64,000 nt of DNA from Lonicera japonica. Its lineage: Eukaryota; Streptophyta; Magnoliopsida; Dipsacales; Caprifoliaceae. Made by a program: the position numbers and the translations under genes. Numbering within the stretch: position 1 is the stretch's first letter; each line of letters begins with the position of its first letter. This document shows, piece after piece, positions 24,188 to 35,375 of the stretch. The stretch spans positions 34,336,969 through 34,400,968 of the forward strand of contig CM038468.1 of assembly GCA_021464415.1 (NCBI GenBank). The letters are read 5' to 3'. The notes under the pieces are model-generated. The model did not search any database, was not told where the DNA came from, and saw only the letters and a program-made list of their open reading frames with translations.

Positions 24188-25375
24188 GTTCTCTCGCCAT
24201 TTTAAAAAATTATTACTTTGGTGTGTGACACAATTTGCTAAAATATTTTAATTCAAACCAAAAAATTTGGCAAAAAAATAAAAGAAGCCCTTAAATAAGA
24301 GTAAAAACAGAAAAGAAATAGAAAGAAAAAGACCACAACATTTGTGATTTATTAGAATGAAAGCTTCGAGACAAACCGGTTCAGATAATAAATGGGTGTG
24401 ATATCTCATATATATCCCATTAATTTACACCCCAATAAATGAGTCGGAGATTGTGGGCATTATTCAGAAAATGTAGATTCTTTGTTCCTGGCCAGCTCAT
24501 AAATTTTGGTTTGCAAACAGTATCCCAGGCAATAGTGGGTTTCTTTTTGGAATTAGCCAAACTCCACCAAACAAAATTTTTTGAAGGGTTGATTTTTACT
24601 TAGCCACACACGCTAATAGCTTATTTGAGAAAACTTCTTAAAATAATTTATTTAGATATAACCCCTATTCTTTGACTTCGTTAAGATTATGTTAGTTTCT
24701 GATTTTTAACCATGGGGGAGGGGGTGCTAGGTTTTTTTTTTTTTTTTTTTTTTTTGATAACCATGGGTATCGGGTCCCCACCCCCACTAATCCCATGAGG
24801 CCCTGGTTGCTCGACCGGGAGACGTCTCCAGTGGCCCAAGAAAGATTTCACGCAGCGGAGAATCGAACCTAAGACCATTCGCCTACCCACACAATCCCAA
24901 GTTCGCCCTTACCGCTGTGGTAACCCCTTAGGTTGGGGTGCTAGGGTTTATACTCAAGATTTTACCTAGACAAGGCAAAGTTTTAGCAACTAGGACAACA
25001 ACCGGGTCTAAAAAATAAAAATTTGCTTGAAAATATAGGAAACTTACTTTACTAGCCTGGTGAAATAATTGCAGAATTTCATGGTTGATCAAAACTCTTT
25101 TTTCCACTCAAAATGTGCAGAAGGTGTGTATGATGAAAGAAATTGAAAAATCTGTCGAGCAAAGATAGAGGGAAAGGAAAATCAACAAGCACAAAATTAG
25201 GGATGCTCCCAAGAGATGGCCTTAAGAATAAGGGAACGAAAGATGTGTAAACAGTGCAGACAAATCGCTAAGATATCAATGGAAAGGAATGTGAATATAT
25301 AAACTCTAAATTGATTACCATATTTAAAGTCTCCACTCTATTACTCAGTTTCACTTTACTCATTAAAAACATTAT
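23990..25375 (+). repeat. Direct duplication, copy 1 (partner 29380-32690)
   Basis: The same non-coding sequence, clearly diverged, occurs again at about 29380-32690 in the same orientation. Shared words include TTCAAACCAAAAAATTTGG, AGAAGCCCTTAAATAAGAG, ATAGCTTATTTGAGAAAAC, and GCAGAATTTCATGGTTGATC. Copy 1 has gained the SINE at 24732-24934. Copy 2 has gained about 2.06 kb of transposon sequence. No coding signal. Confidence 0.85.
24732..24934 (-). mobile_element. tRNA-derived SINE with target-site duplication
   Basis: On the minus strand the element starts with a tRNA-like head (AAGGGGTTACCACAGCGG as box A region), has the polymerase III box B GGTTCGATTC (24869-24860) and ends in a poly(A) tail (poly(T) of about 24 nt on the plus strand, from 24732). 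It is flanked by the direct repeat GGGGTGCTAGG at 24721-24731 and 24935-24945. The paralogous site in copy 2 of the duplication (around 32214) carries the unfilled sequence GGCGCTAGGG. Length is 203 bp. It is non-coding, mobilised by LINE machinery in trans. Confidence 0.9.
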
Positions 25376-25539
25376 TTACTTTGAATCCACAATGAACTGC
25401 AGGTTTTGGACGCATAATTTGTTTTTACTTCTGTATCAGCTCAAATATCCCATGTTTGACTTGGTAATACCTTTCCAAATGCGGTGAGTAGATGGCCTGT
25501 GCAATTGTGCAGTTTATATTCATTATTTAATGGTTCCTT

Positions 25540-26250
25540 CACCTAAATACAAATGATACAATTAGTAAGTTTTGATATTATATATGAAATATATTAACCG
25601 AATAAACTACAACATGAGAATTTATGCAATTTTTAATGCATGTTTTTACTTTATTCTTTTCATCTATATGTTCATAATTATAAAACCCTTCATTTATTTG
25701 TAAAAGAACTTAGTTAGTATCAGTAACATTACAAGAACTCAATTATAAATATCAAAACTACTTGTCCCTTAAATAGTAGATACATTTACCTAAACTATCT
25801 ATTAAATATATCCCTTTACAAACATTTTCATCCATATGTTAATTACACATTTGATATTGTATTCCCTATGTACAAATTCATAGTTTGGTATAGAAAGAAG
25901 CCATTATGCTATAAAATATATAGGTAAAGTATTGAAGATGTTTCATCCATATGTCAATCACAAATTTGATATTGTATTCTCTATGTACAGATTCATAGTT
26001 TTCTATAGAAAGATGAACTACAAGAAGCATATATAGGTAAGGTATTGAAGATGTCCATTTTGTTAAAACATATAATAAAAGTGTACTAATTGTCACTCAT
26101 TTTTAGATTATAAATCACAGAAATTGGCACAAATATTATAAATTAAATCTTTACCATATGCTCCATTTCAAAACTAAAGCCTTGGAAGTGTTTTCTAGAA
26201 AAAAATTGGGACACTTTTTATTGCCGCTGACATTCCGAGTTTATTCTCTT
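25540..26250. repeat. Inverted dispersed repeat, partner at 47.22-47.83 kb
   Basis: Read in reverse complement this segment follows 47220-47830 over its whole length: ATTAGTAAGTTTTGATATTATATATG here corresponds to the complement of CATATATAATATTAAAACTTACTAAT there, and both share the complement pair around AATGAAGGGTTTTATAATTATG. On the complement strand just beyond it (about 25540-25440) a short open piece resembles the open segment at 47.83-47.90 kb, with a better splice donor (AAG|GTATTA). This is therefore a second, inverted copy of a gene-containing segment. Confidence 0.75.
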
Positions 26251-27480
26251 CAATCTTGTCCACGTGCAGTAGGTCTTTGTTGCCGTGACATTGTGTTCCG
26301 AGTTTATTCACTTCAATCTTGTCCACGTGCATAGGGAGATAGGTTTAATACCTTGTGCTGCTCGAATGAAATGTGAATATTATATTCGAGGGTTTTCGAT
26401 AATTGTGTTTGGTTTTTCAATAAACAAAATCATCTTTTGTGTGTTTGACTATTCGATTGAGTAATTTAAGTATTCGATCTATGTTGATATGATGCCCATT
26501 TTGCAAGAATGGACATCATACCACAAATTGAATACTTAAAGTATCCGATCCAACGGTCAAAGAGAGAAAAGATGATTCAATCAATATTGGTATGATGACC
26601 ATTAATAGCACTATTTTGCAAGAATGGGCATCATACCACAGATTAAATACTTAAAGTATTCGATCCACCTGTTAAAGACAGAAAAGATGATTTTAATCAT
26701 TGTAAACCCTAACACAAACATTGAAAACCCTCAAATACAATATCCACATTTCATTCAAGCAACAGAAGGTGTTAAACCTATTTCCATAGTGCACGTGGAC
26801 AAGATTGAGGAGAATAAACTCGGAACAAAATGTCATGGCAACAAAGAGAGTGTCAATCTTGTCCACATGGACTAGGGAGATAGGTTTGATACCTTGTGCT
26901 ACTCGAATGAAATGTGGATATTGTATTTGAGGGTTTTCGATATTTGTGTTAGAGTTTTCAATAAGCAAAATCACCTTTCGTGTGTTTGACTGTTCGATTG
27001 AGTAATTTAAGTATTCGATCTGTGTTGGTATGATGCCCATTAATAGCTCTGTTTTGCAAGAATGGGCATCATACCAACAGAAAAAATGATTTCAATCATT
27101 GGAAACCCAAACCCAAACATAAAAAACCCTCAAATACAATATCAACATTCCATTCGAGCAACAAAAGGTATTAAACCTATCTCCTTAATGCAGGTTGACA
27201 ACCCTAGTGCAGGTTGACAAGATTAAGGAGAATAAACTCGGAACAAAATGTCACGGAGTGTCCGATAAAATACAACGTTATGGCAACAAAGTATCCAAAA
27301 AAAATTCTAGAAAACATTTCCAAGGCTTTAGTTTTAAAGCAGAGCACACAGTAAGAATTTAATATATAATATCTATATCAATTTTTATGATTTATGATCT
27401 TGTTAACATAATAAATGAGTGACAATTAGTACACTTTTATCATGGACATCATCAATACCTTCTTTCTATACCAAACTATT
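25890..27480. repeat. Nested foldback structure: outer arms plus two inner hairpins
   Basis: Outer arms: AGTTTGGTATAGAAAGAAG at 25882-25900 and its complement CTTCTTTCTATACCAAACT near 27460-27478, with interrupted complementarity between the arms. Inner hairpin A: left arm about 26277-26500, right arm about 26640-26860, for example TTGTCCACGTGCA against GCACGTGGACAA. Inner hairpin B: left arm about 26850-27045, right arm about 27060-27270. The hairpin tips share GATGCCCATT...TTGCAAGAATGGGCATC. Small open frames on both strands (26624-26875, 26693-27040) are by-products of the symmetry. Confidence 0.75.
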
Positions 27481-27489
27481 ACTATTACT

Positions 27490-29375
27490 GTTACTATCAT
27501 CACTATCACTATCATTTAGAACTGGAGAATGAAGAAAGAGATAGAGATTGAGTGAGAGAAAGCGAGGGGGAGAGAGAGATAATCTTATGTATATTAGTTT
27601 ACACCTAGGGATGTACTTTGAGGGGTGCGTATCGTCCGGTTAACTAGACCGTTCACCATGTGTTTGGACCGGACCAGTAACTTCGATCCTATAATATTCT
27701 GGACCGGACCAAATTATTACCTAAGACCGGACTAGTTTAAACGGTCCCGGTTTGGTTAGTCCAACCGGTATGGGCCTTTTTAATGGGCTCATTTTCAATG
27801 ACCTATTTATATATATGTTAAGCTATTTGTCAATGCTCATTTTTCACAATAATTCAGCCCATTCAAACAAGCCCATATTCACACTATCTGATAAAATATA
27901 TAAAGCTGTACTGTATTGCTATCTGTAGGAAAAAAAATTCACAAAGAATATTGACTTATATACAAAATAGAATAATGGCTTTATGTACAACAACAACAAA
28001 AAACGAATGAAAAGAAAAGACTGCTCGAGAATAAGCTCGTCAATGGATCGGATTTGAATTGGATCAAGGTGAATCTAAATCCATATTTGAAAAAGTTTTC
28101 AGATCGGATCTGGATCGGATCATGTAATGAATCACCAAAATATCGATCCATATCCAAATTTGTTGGGATCGGATTTGGATCGAATATAATCTGTTCCATT
28201 TAAAACTTTAATTATATAATAATTAGTTTGTAAATATATAAAAATTAATGAAATTAACATAAAAATTAAACTTAATAATAGTCAAATTTATTCTATTCTT
28301 GTAAAAAGAAACTTATTTAATACTTTCTGAGTTAAATTTATTTTTTATGAGTGTATTAATAATAATGTAGATTAAATTTGAAAAACACTAAGATTTTTGA
28401 TGGAATCCAAACAAAATTTGTGTGGTATTTCAAAATTTTCAAAAATTAATTCTAGCGTTAAGATTTTTTTGCTTTAAAAAGTTCGCTAAAATTATATATT
28501 TTTGTCCCAAAACAATAATTATATTTATAGCAAAAGAGTGGAGTCAATTTTTTTTAAAAAATAAGTTAAAAATATTAAAAAAAAAAGTCTACGATAAAAA
28601 TATCTGCTCAGAAAAATACGCCAAACTAATATAGCTCCCAAAGATTTGGATCAGTCCGAATTTTGAAAATCAAATTCTTGGCCGCATTTTGCGCCGGTCC
28701 GTCCAAGATATAAAATCTTGTACGGTTCCAACACTTGAAAAAGCACTGCCACCTTCTTTCAAGCTTTACTCGTGGAATTGGTAGTATTGGACTTTGCCCA
28801 TTAATTGATGGCTTGAAATTAATGAAAGGCACGTGGGTTATAAGAAAAGCAACTTTACTTTTCAAAAGTTTTTCAAACTATTTTTCCTTTTCTTTATTTT
28901 ATTAAATTAAATCCTTTTATTTTATTTAAAATAAATTCTTGTCTTTTAATTTATTTTTTTTACTTTTATTTTTACCATATTAAATCCGTTTGGTCTTTAA
29001 TCTGATTCAAATTTTAAAGGCAATTTTATAAATCATGTTAAACATGAAAAAAAAAACAAAGTTTCTTTAATAATTTGTGTCAACGAGACTTTTTGAATTT
29101 CGAAAAAAATCTGTAAAAATACTTAAAAATAAATTTGACTCAAATAAAATTTTAATTTTGAATTTAATGTTGAACCACCACCTATATTTTGAATCAAATC
29201 ATATAATCAACTTATCTTAGATCTTGAATTATGTACGATGAATCTAGTAATTTCAGCAAGCTTCTGTTGACATCGTATCTTCAAATCTTCAATTAGATTC
29301 AAACAATTACAATGAAAAAAGTGTTTTTGGTATCGGAATCATCCTAACTAAAAATATAAATCTAACAAAAGATGA
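27490..29375. other. Repeat-rich intergenic DNA, no gene
   Basis: Contains a GA-rich stretch (27530-27590), a part with repeated GGACCGG words and a TAGGGATGTAC start (about 27606-27780) similar in style to the hAT-type element at 62.08 kb but without a matching end, and a part rich in GGATC words (28040-28190). No supported gene. Confidence 0.45.
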
Positions 29376-29991
29376 TTTGGACAATGTTTTTCTAAATCCA
29401 AGGAAACATATACAAATACAGATAATGATGGTATTTGACAAAGATAATCGTTTCTGAAATGGAGTATCTTATGTGTTTATCAATATCGGCTTTAATTTAT
29501 TCTCTCTCCCTTTAAAAAAGTTAGACGGGGCTTAATTTGGTGTGACCTAATTTACTAAAATATTTTGATTCAAACCAAAAAATTTGGAAAAAAAATAAAG
29601 AAGCCCTTAAATAAGAGTAAAAGTAGAAAATAAATAGAAAAAAAAAGATCACAACATAGGTGATTTGTTAGAATAAAAGCCTTTAAGACTATAAAAAGAT
29701 TTGATCGGTACATTTAAAAATAGATACATATAATAAATAGGTGTGATATGTGATATATATCACATTCATTTACACCCCAATGAGTTTTGAGGTTGTGGGC
29801 CTTATTAAAAAAAAAATGAAGATTCTGTTTCTCGCCAGCTCATAAATTTTGGTTTACAAACAATATCCCAGCCAATGGTGGGTTTCATTTTGGAATTAGC
29901 CAAACTCCACCAAAATAAAAATTTTAAAGGGTTTGTTGACTTAGCCTTAAGCGCTAATAGCTTATTTGAGAAAACTTCTTAAAATAATTTA

Positions 29992-32048
29992 GGGTTTTTT
30001 TAAAGAATAAATGTTACACTCGCTTTTTAATAAATGATACTATTTTTAAGAGTATCTACAATCGTCTTTTATAAATTTTGTATAATTCCTACATGTCAAA
30101 GTGGGATTTACACAAAAATAATAAAGAATTTGTTTTGTACAATATTAAACTACTAATTAAATATACACAAGTGGAACTTATCATATATTTATTCCCTTAC
30201 TTTTCAAACCCATTTATTTCTAGAGACGGGATAAGGGAAAATAGACGCGAGATTATCTTATGTGGTTATGTAAATTGAGTTTGTATTTTATACAACCTTT
30301 TTACACAAATCCTATGTGTCAAAGTTTCTTAAAAGACTACTGGAGACCTTTTTTATATATAAAACGTGTAAATTTTACACAAACCAAAATTATACACTAT
30401 GATTGAAGATGCTCTAAGAGATTAGTTTGAAGGACAACTTTTTAATTAAAGACAAAAGACAAAATATTTAATTATTTCAATTAATTACGTTGAATTCCTA
30501 AACTACCATTTTATATGTAAATACGCAAAATAAATAAAAAATTAATTGCGCAATTAAGTCGACGATAATAAATTCAAAAACAGATAAGCGCAAGAATAAT
30601 TCAAAAATGTTAAATGAAAAACGAATTAAAAAATTTTCAAACTTAGAAACTTAAAATTTCAAAAAAAAATTGGAGTTTTCAAAATATAAAGTAATAAAGT
30701 CAGCTAAATAAATAAACAAGTTAAAAACTTATCAACTTGCTTATGTTCATTCCAATGATAAAACAGTACTCAATGCTTCATCTATCTAAATCCTGAAAAA
30801 ATGTCTACAAAATAAATGTTTTATTTGTTAGTTAATATGTTTGCAAAATTAACAAGGATAAAAATTGCATACAAAATAATATGTTAGAAAAATTCCAACA
30901 AAATAAAATATTTTACTTGTTAGTTAATATTGCTGCAAAATTAACAAGGATAGAAAAATGCCTACAAAATAATATGTTAGAAAAATGTCTACGATAAAAA
31001 TAGGTATTTTTTCTTGGCAGACATATTAAGTTACATTATTATAAGTAATTTTATGTCAAACATATTAAGCTTTATCTTCTTAATTTTCTGGTAGACATAT
31101 TAAGTTTTATCTTCTTAATTTTCTAGCAGACATATTAGGATACATCTTTTCAATTTATGGTAGATATATTAAGTTCCATCTTTTTTAATGTTAAAAAGGA
31201 GAGTAAAACAAAGATGGAATAAACAAGTAAAAAGGAGAAGAAAATTATACCTCTTTGATGATTTTAACAACGACACTCTCTTTAATATTGCCTTCTAGAT
31301 TCAAGAATTATACTAAGAATCTGAGAAATAAATAGAATAAATTAAGAAATAAACATATGGGTACGATGTCAATGAAACATATTGGCTTCCTGACATTGTC
31401 TGGTAGCTCAGTTCATTGTAGTGATCGGCATTATCACCCAACCACACTTTGACCTGCACAACAACAACAAAGTGAAAATTTTCCTAAATCTATGAAATTG
31501 ATGGGGGGGGGGAAGGAATGAAAAGCATGGAATTATGGTTTGTTGGATAGAATGCAAATGGAGTAAGTGAAGGAAGGAAAGGAAAGAAGAGACATTGACA
31601 AAGTCGTACTTGGAGAAAGCATTACAAGTAGTGAATCTGAGAGCTACAAGAGTGAAATATTCTTCTCCCTTGGATTCTTCTATGATTCTCTCTCAGTAAT
31701 GGAAACGAAACTTCCCCCCATTAGGGCCAAGACAAAAAATTAAGAGATTAGGAAAGTGAGCTTCTTTATCATCTTAAACTCTAATTGAATAATTTTTATG
31801 TTTATCTTTTTGATTGATTTTGTTATGATATGTATTTTAATTTGTTTAAATTTATTTTTATTTATTTAATTATGAATTTAATTATATTTATCTTTAAGAA
31901 GGGTAGTATTAAAACTTAACTTTATTAATTAAAATAATAAATAATTAATATTTTGTCATTCATTAAAAAGTTGGCCCTTTAAACAAAAATTTGTCATGCG
32001 AACGAATAGGAAAAAAAAGGCTGCCATTTATTCTAAGGATATGCCCAA
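29992..32048. mobile_element. Non-autonomous long-TIR DNA element, copy 2
   Basis: Left end GGGTTTTTTTAAAGAATAAA; reverse-complemented right end GGGCATATCCTTAGAATAAA. Further in, GGACAACTTTTTAATTAAAG (about 30432) is matched by the complement of the right part (CCAACTTTTTAATGAATGAC). The same end sequences build the element at 11.37-14.15 kb. The left end has been split by a MITE (30050-30414). Flanks AATAATTTA and AACTATTTC may be a decayed 9-bp duplication. The interior carries short direct repeats (words ATTAACAAGGATA and GACATATTA at 30.8-31.15 kb) and no gene. Confidence 0.6.
30050..30414. mobile_element. Tourist-like MITE with TAA target duplication
   Basis: Left end GAGTATCTACAATCG, right end complement GAGCATCTTCAATCAT, flanked on both sides by TAA (30047-30049 and 30415-30417). 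The 3-bp TAA duplication and GAGCATCTCCAAT-type ends point to the PIF/Harbinger superfamily. It is 365 bp, non-coding, and nested in the left end of the long-TIR element. Confidence 0.75.
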
Positions 32049-32560
32049 CTATTTCATATATAATTATTTTCTAAATAATTTTTTTAGATATAATCACAAT
32101 TATTTGACTTCGTTAAGAGTATGTTGGTTTTTGATATTTTTTGGCACCAATAAAAAAACACAAAAAACACTTACGGCATATGGATGGATTCGGTGTTCAA
32201 ACCATGGGCGGAGGGGGCGCTAGGGTTTGTACTCAAAATCTTTAACTTTACAAGACAAAGTTTTACTAAATAGGACAACAACCGGGTCTTAAAAATACAA
32301 AATTACTTGAAAATATAGAAAACTTACTTTACTATCTTATTGAAATAATTGCAGAATTTCATGGTTGATCGAATATCTTTTTTCCACTCAAAATGTGCAG
32401 AACGCGTGTAGAAGGCGTGTATGATGAAAGAAATTGAAAAATCTGTTGACCTAAGATAGAGCAAATGGAGGGAGAGGAAAATCAACAAACACAAAATTAA
32501 GGATGCTCCCAAAAGATGGCCTTAAGAATAAAGGAATGGAAGATGAGTAAAAAGTGAAGA

Positions 32561-32895
32561 CAAATCACTAAGATATCACTAGAAAGGAATGTGAATATAT
32601 AAACCCTAAATTGATTACCTTATTTAAAGTTTTCACTCCGTTACTCAGTTTCACTTTACTCATTAAAAATATTATTTACTTTGAATCCATAATGAGCATC
32701 CATGTTTGATAGCATTGTATTCAGCTCATATGCATCGAGTGGGTAAAGACAAATCGCTAAGATATTAATGGAAATGAATGTGAATATAAACCCTAAATTG
32801 ATTACCTTATTTAAAGTTTCCATTTCATTATTCAATTTCACTTTACTCATTAAAACTATTATTTATTTTGAATCCACAATAAGCATCCATCTTTG
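32561..32895. repeat. Imperfect tandem repeat, period about 189 bp
   Basis: CAAATCACTAAGATATCA at 32561 recurs as CAAATCGCTAAGATATTA at 32750, and the following sequence (AACCCTAAATTGATTACC, TTTGAATCCA.AAT.AGCATCCA) repeats with it. A third, single relative is in copy 1 at about 25263-25400. Confidence 0.85.
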
Positions 32896-33490
32896 ATAGC
32901 ACTGTATTCGCCTGATATGCAGCGAGCGTATATTTACCCACTCGATGCATATCCACCCAATGTGGTATTTTTTTCCCAATAGTGACTCAATAAATATACC
33001 ACAAGTATGTGGTAACTCATTTGCTTTAAATGCGAATAATAGTATAATACAGTTTAATATTATTTTTTTCTTTTGGATCCAACACCACTAATTCGGCCCA
33101 TGCCAAACGAGTAAGTGTACACTAATTCGTCTTATACTATACGAATAACTATAAACGTATTCGCCCCATGCCTAAGGAGTAAATGTACATTAACTCAGCC
33201 ATATGAAGCGAGTTAGTGTACATTTGCTATTTTTAGTTGGAGAGGAACCAAGTAAATATTAGGGGTCGGATTATTGGGGCAAGGTTTTAGGCCGCTTGAA
33301 TCTGGTTGAATGGGATAAAAAAAAGGGTGTTGCTATTTTATATACACCATTTTACTTTGTTTTACTATATCGGCGCATATGCAACGAATGAATAAGTACA
33401 TAGTCACTGCATACGAGCCAAATCAACGTTTTCGAGTGATCAAAGAAAAATGATGTGTGAAAATAGCAGTGCACTTAAAAAAGGAGGGAG
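32896..33490. other. Intergenic DNA with repeated GCGAGT/ACGAGT words and a possible small MITE
   Basis: No gene. Words such as ACGAGTAAGTGTACA, AGGAGTAAATGTACA and GCGAGTTAGTGTACA repeat between 33100 and 33215. At 33328-33475 the left end GGGTGTTGCTATTTTATATAC and complement of the right end AGTGCACTGCTATTTTCACAC could be TIRs of a roughly 150-bp MITE. Not certain. Confidence 0.35.
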
Positions 33491-33491
33491 A

Positions 33492-33731
33492 GGGGCGAAG
33501 CGAGGGGAGAAAAAGAAACATTAATCTCGGTTACAAGTGTCAGTGTTTCCTAAAATTTGAATTTTTAAAATCATAGTTGGATGCACAAATATAAGCGCAT
33601 ACCACATGTATATATATATATATATATATTTCTTAGTTAATCCACTTTTTGGTTAAATTTTTTGATAAAATCTAGTAAATATGATCTTCCAATAATGGAG
33701 ATCATCTCCACCCAGTTTCGCTAAAAAAAAA
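33492..33731 (-). repeat. Tandem array unit 1, left part (split by the MULE)
   Basis: Begins GGGGCGAAGCGAGGGGAGAA and follows the unit sequence seen five more times at 44.04-47.07 kb (TTAATCTCGGTTAC, CATACCACATGTATATATA, GGAGATCATCTCCAC) until the poly(A) where the MULE is inserted. The rest of this unit lies at 43654-44041, so the unit would be about 619 bp without the insertion. Confidence 0.9.
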
Positions 33732-33775
33732 GGGTGATTTTGTTTCCATCCACCAAATTTTTCAGTTAATCCGCA
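33732..33775 (+). repeat. Left terminal inverted repeat of the MULE
   Basis: Matches the right TIR at 43653-43610 in reverse complement with three or so mismatches. Further in (to about 33830) there are three subterminal repeats of the type GTTAATCCNNNNT. Confidence 0.92.
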
Positions 33776-33989
33776 CTGTTAAGTTAATCCATATTACCTA
33801 TTAAGTTAATCCGCGAGCGTGGATAAACTAATAAAAAAATATTCTAAATTTAATATTCTAAATATTATTTTAAATAATAATTTAATACTAAAATATCCAC
33901 TTAATTAATAAGTTCAACCACTTTATAAATTTAAATACTAATATTAACCAAGTGAATCTTAATTTATTTTGTAATAAAATAACACAACC

Positions 33990-34151
33990 AAAAATTAACC
34001 AAACCTTTCTCACTTTCACCGTTCTTCTTCCCCAAACCCCCACCACGCCCACCCGCCAGCCTCCTTCTTCCCCACCGTCTCCTCCATCTCGACTGCGTAA
34101 TCCTTCATCAGTCGCCCTAGACCACGTACTGTCTTTGTCTTCTTCATCTGG
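33990..34151 (+). promoter_or_regulatory. Probable 5' untranslated exon of the PMD gene
   Basis: A C/T-rich stretch (33998-34090) ends in the good donor CATCTG|GTATGT at 34151/34152. The next matching acceptor is TGCTGTAG at 36526, ten bases before the PMD start codon. This would make a 2.4-kb first intron in the leader. A CT-rich leader with a long leader intron is common in plant genes. The transcript start is unknown. The open frame here (33952-34173) is probably not translated. Confidence 0.5.
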
Positions 34152-34955
34152 TATGTCCTATCATAAACCCTAAAACTTTATTTTCATTGAATCTAGGGCA
34201 TATATATAATACTGCGACATATATATAATACTGCGACATACAAGATAAATTGGAACTACAGGGGCTACGGTTTAATTGCCAATGCATCGATTTGGGTTGA
34301 GTATTTGATATTCGAGTATTTTAACCTATAGATTTGGGTTTAATGTTTCCCAAAACGGGGTGAATTGAACAATTTCGTGGGTATGTTTAAGATTACCATT
34401 GTCCAAATAAACTGTATAAATCACCATAAAACATTACTGGTATGTGGTCTCATGGAGTTTGCAGCTATATACGTACATGTGTGTATATATATACATACAC
34501 AATAAACATATATTCTCCTTTGTTTCTCTAATATATAAATAGGTTGCTTTCTCCAATATATAATAAGTTGTGATTGTTGGTTAAATCAAGTAATGAATTA
34601 TGGAATCTTGTTTGTTATTCCACATAATAGAGACAGACAAAGTCATTCTTGGGTGGAGTCAGTGGTATTATTATAGAAGAGGTAGACAATGAATCAATTA
34701 AATAATTTTCAGATATAACATGAACACAACTCGAATCATCGTATTGACAGGTTTACATCAATGTTATACTAAAATTCAAAAATACCTGTATATATATATG
34801 TGGGAGTACTGGCGCAAGTGAATATTTTTCTAGTGAAGTTTTTTAATTTGAGTTTAGAGTTTTCCTTTTAATTTTTCAGTTCAAAAATGTATTTAATTAC
34901 TGAAATTAAATGCACTAAGAGGAGTTTAATACATTTTCTGGTAATTTTTCATACA

Positions 34956-34996
34956 AGCGCGCGCGCACGCGCACACACACACACACATATATATAT
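34956..34996. repeat. Compound (GC)n(AC)n(AT)n microsatellite
   Basis: Alternating purine-pyrimidine run of about 40 bp changing from GCGCGC through ACACAC to ATATAT, inside the long leader intron of the PMD gene. Such runs can form left-handed DNA. Confidence 0.9.
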
Positions 34997-35299
34997 TTTT
35001 GAGGTTTTAGTAAATTTTCAGTTGGATCAAGGATAAAGCTGCTATTACCAGCAAAGTTTGGAGCCTTTTTTTTTTTCTTTTTTTGGTTTAGAACTTTTCT
35101 TTTGATGCAGACTACAATAAAATAAAATTAAAAATTATATCCATGGGTTGGGTAAGGGTTATATGAATGAGGTGATGTTTCTTGCTTTTTCTCACCAATT
35201 TTTGTTGCCATCTAATTTTAAGCAGGTCATATTCATAAATAAATAAATGTATCGTTTTTATGGTTAAAAAAAAAGTTTGTAACTTGATCATGCTCATAT

Positions 35300-35375
35300 T
35301 TACTTGGAAGATGAAATTTTGAATTTTTTCTTGAGGATTTACTTGGAGGATGAAATTTTGAATTTTTTTGCCTAG
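35300..35375. repeat. Short tandem repeat, two copies
   Basis: ATTTACTTGGAAGATGAAAT and ATTTACTTGGAGGATGAAAT, each followed by TTTGAATTTTTT, lie about 38 bp apart in the PMD leader intron. Confidence 0.8.

Larger units (their letters stand above)
29380..32690 (+). repeat. Direct duplication, copy 2 (partner 23990-25375), interrupted
   Basis: Follows copy 1 from 29380 to about 29991, is interrupted by transposon sequence to about 32050, and resumes through 32690 (for example GCAGAATTTCATGGTTGATC and GGATGCTCCCAA). No coding signal. Confidence 0.8.

Noticed and set aside
26624..27040. Overlapping open frames on both strands (83 and 115 codons) that encode similar peptides
   Set aside because: They are mirror images caused by the inverted repeat, so the same DNA is read twice; no splice or start context supports a gene.
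27606..28200. A complete hAT-type element like that at 62.08 kb
   Set aside because: A TAGGG-type start and GGACCGG words are present, but no matching opposite end or 8-bp duplication was found.
33952..34173. Proline/serine-rich 73-codon open frame
   Set aside because: Better explained as the CT-rich untranslated first exon of the PMD gene, ending at a good splice donor.
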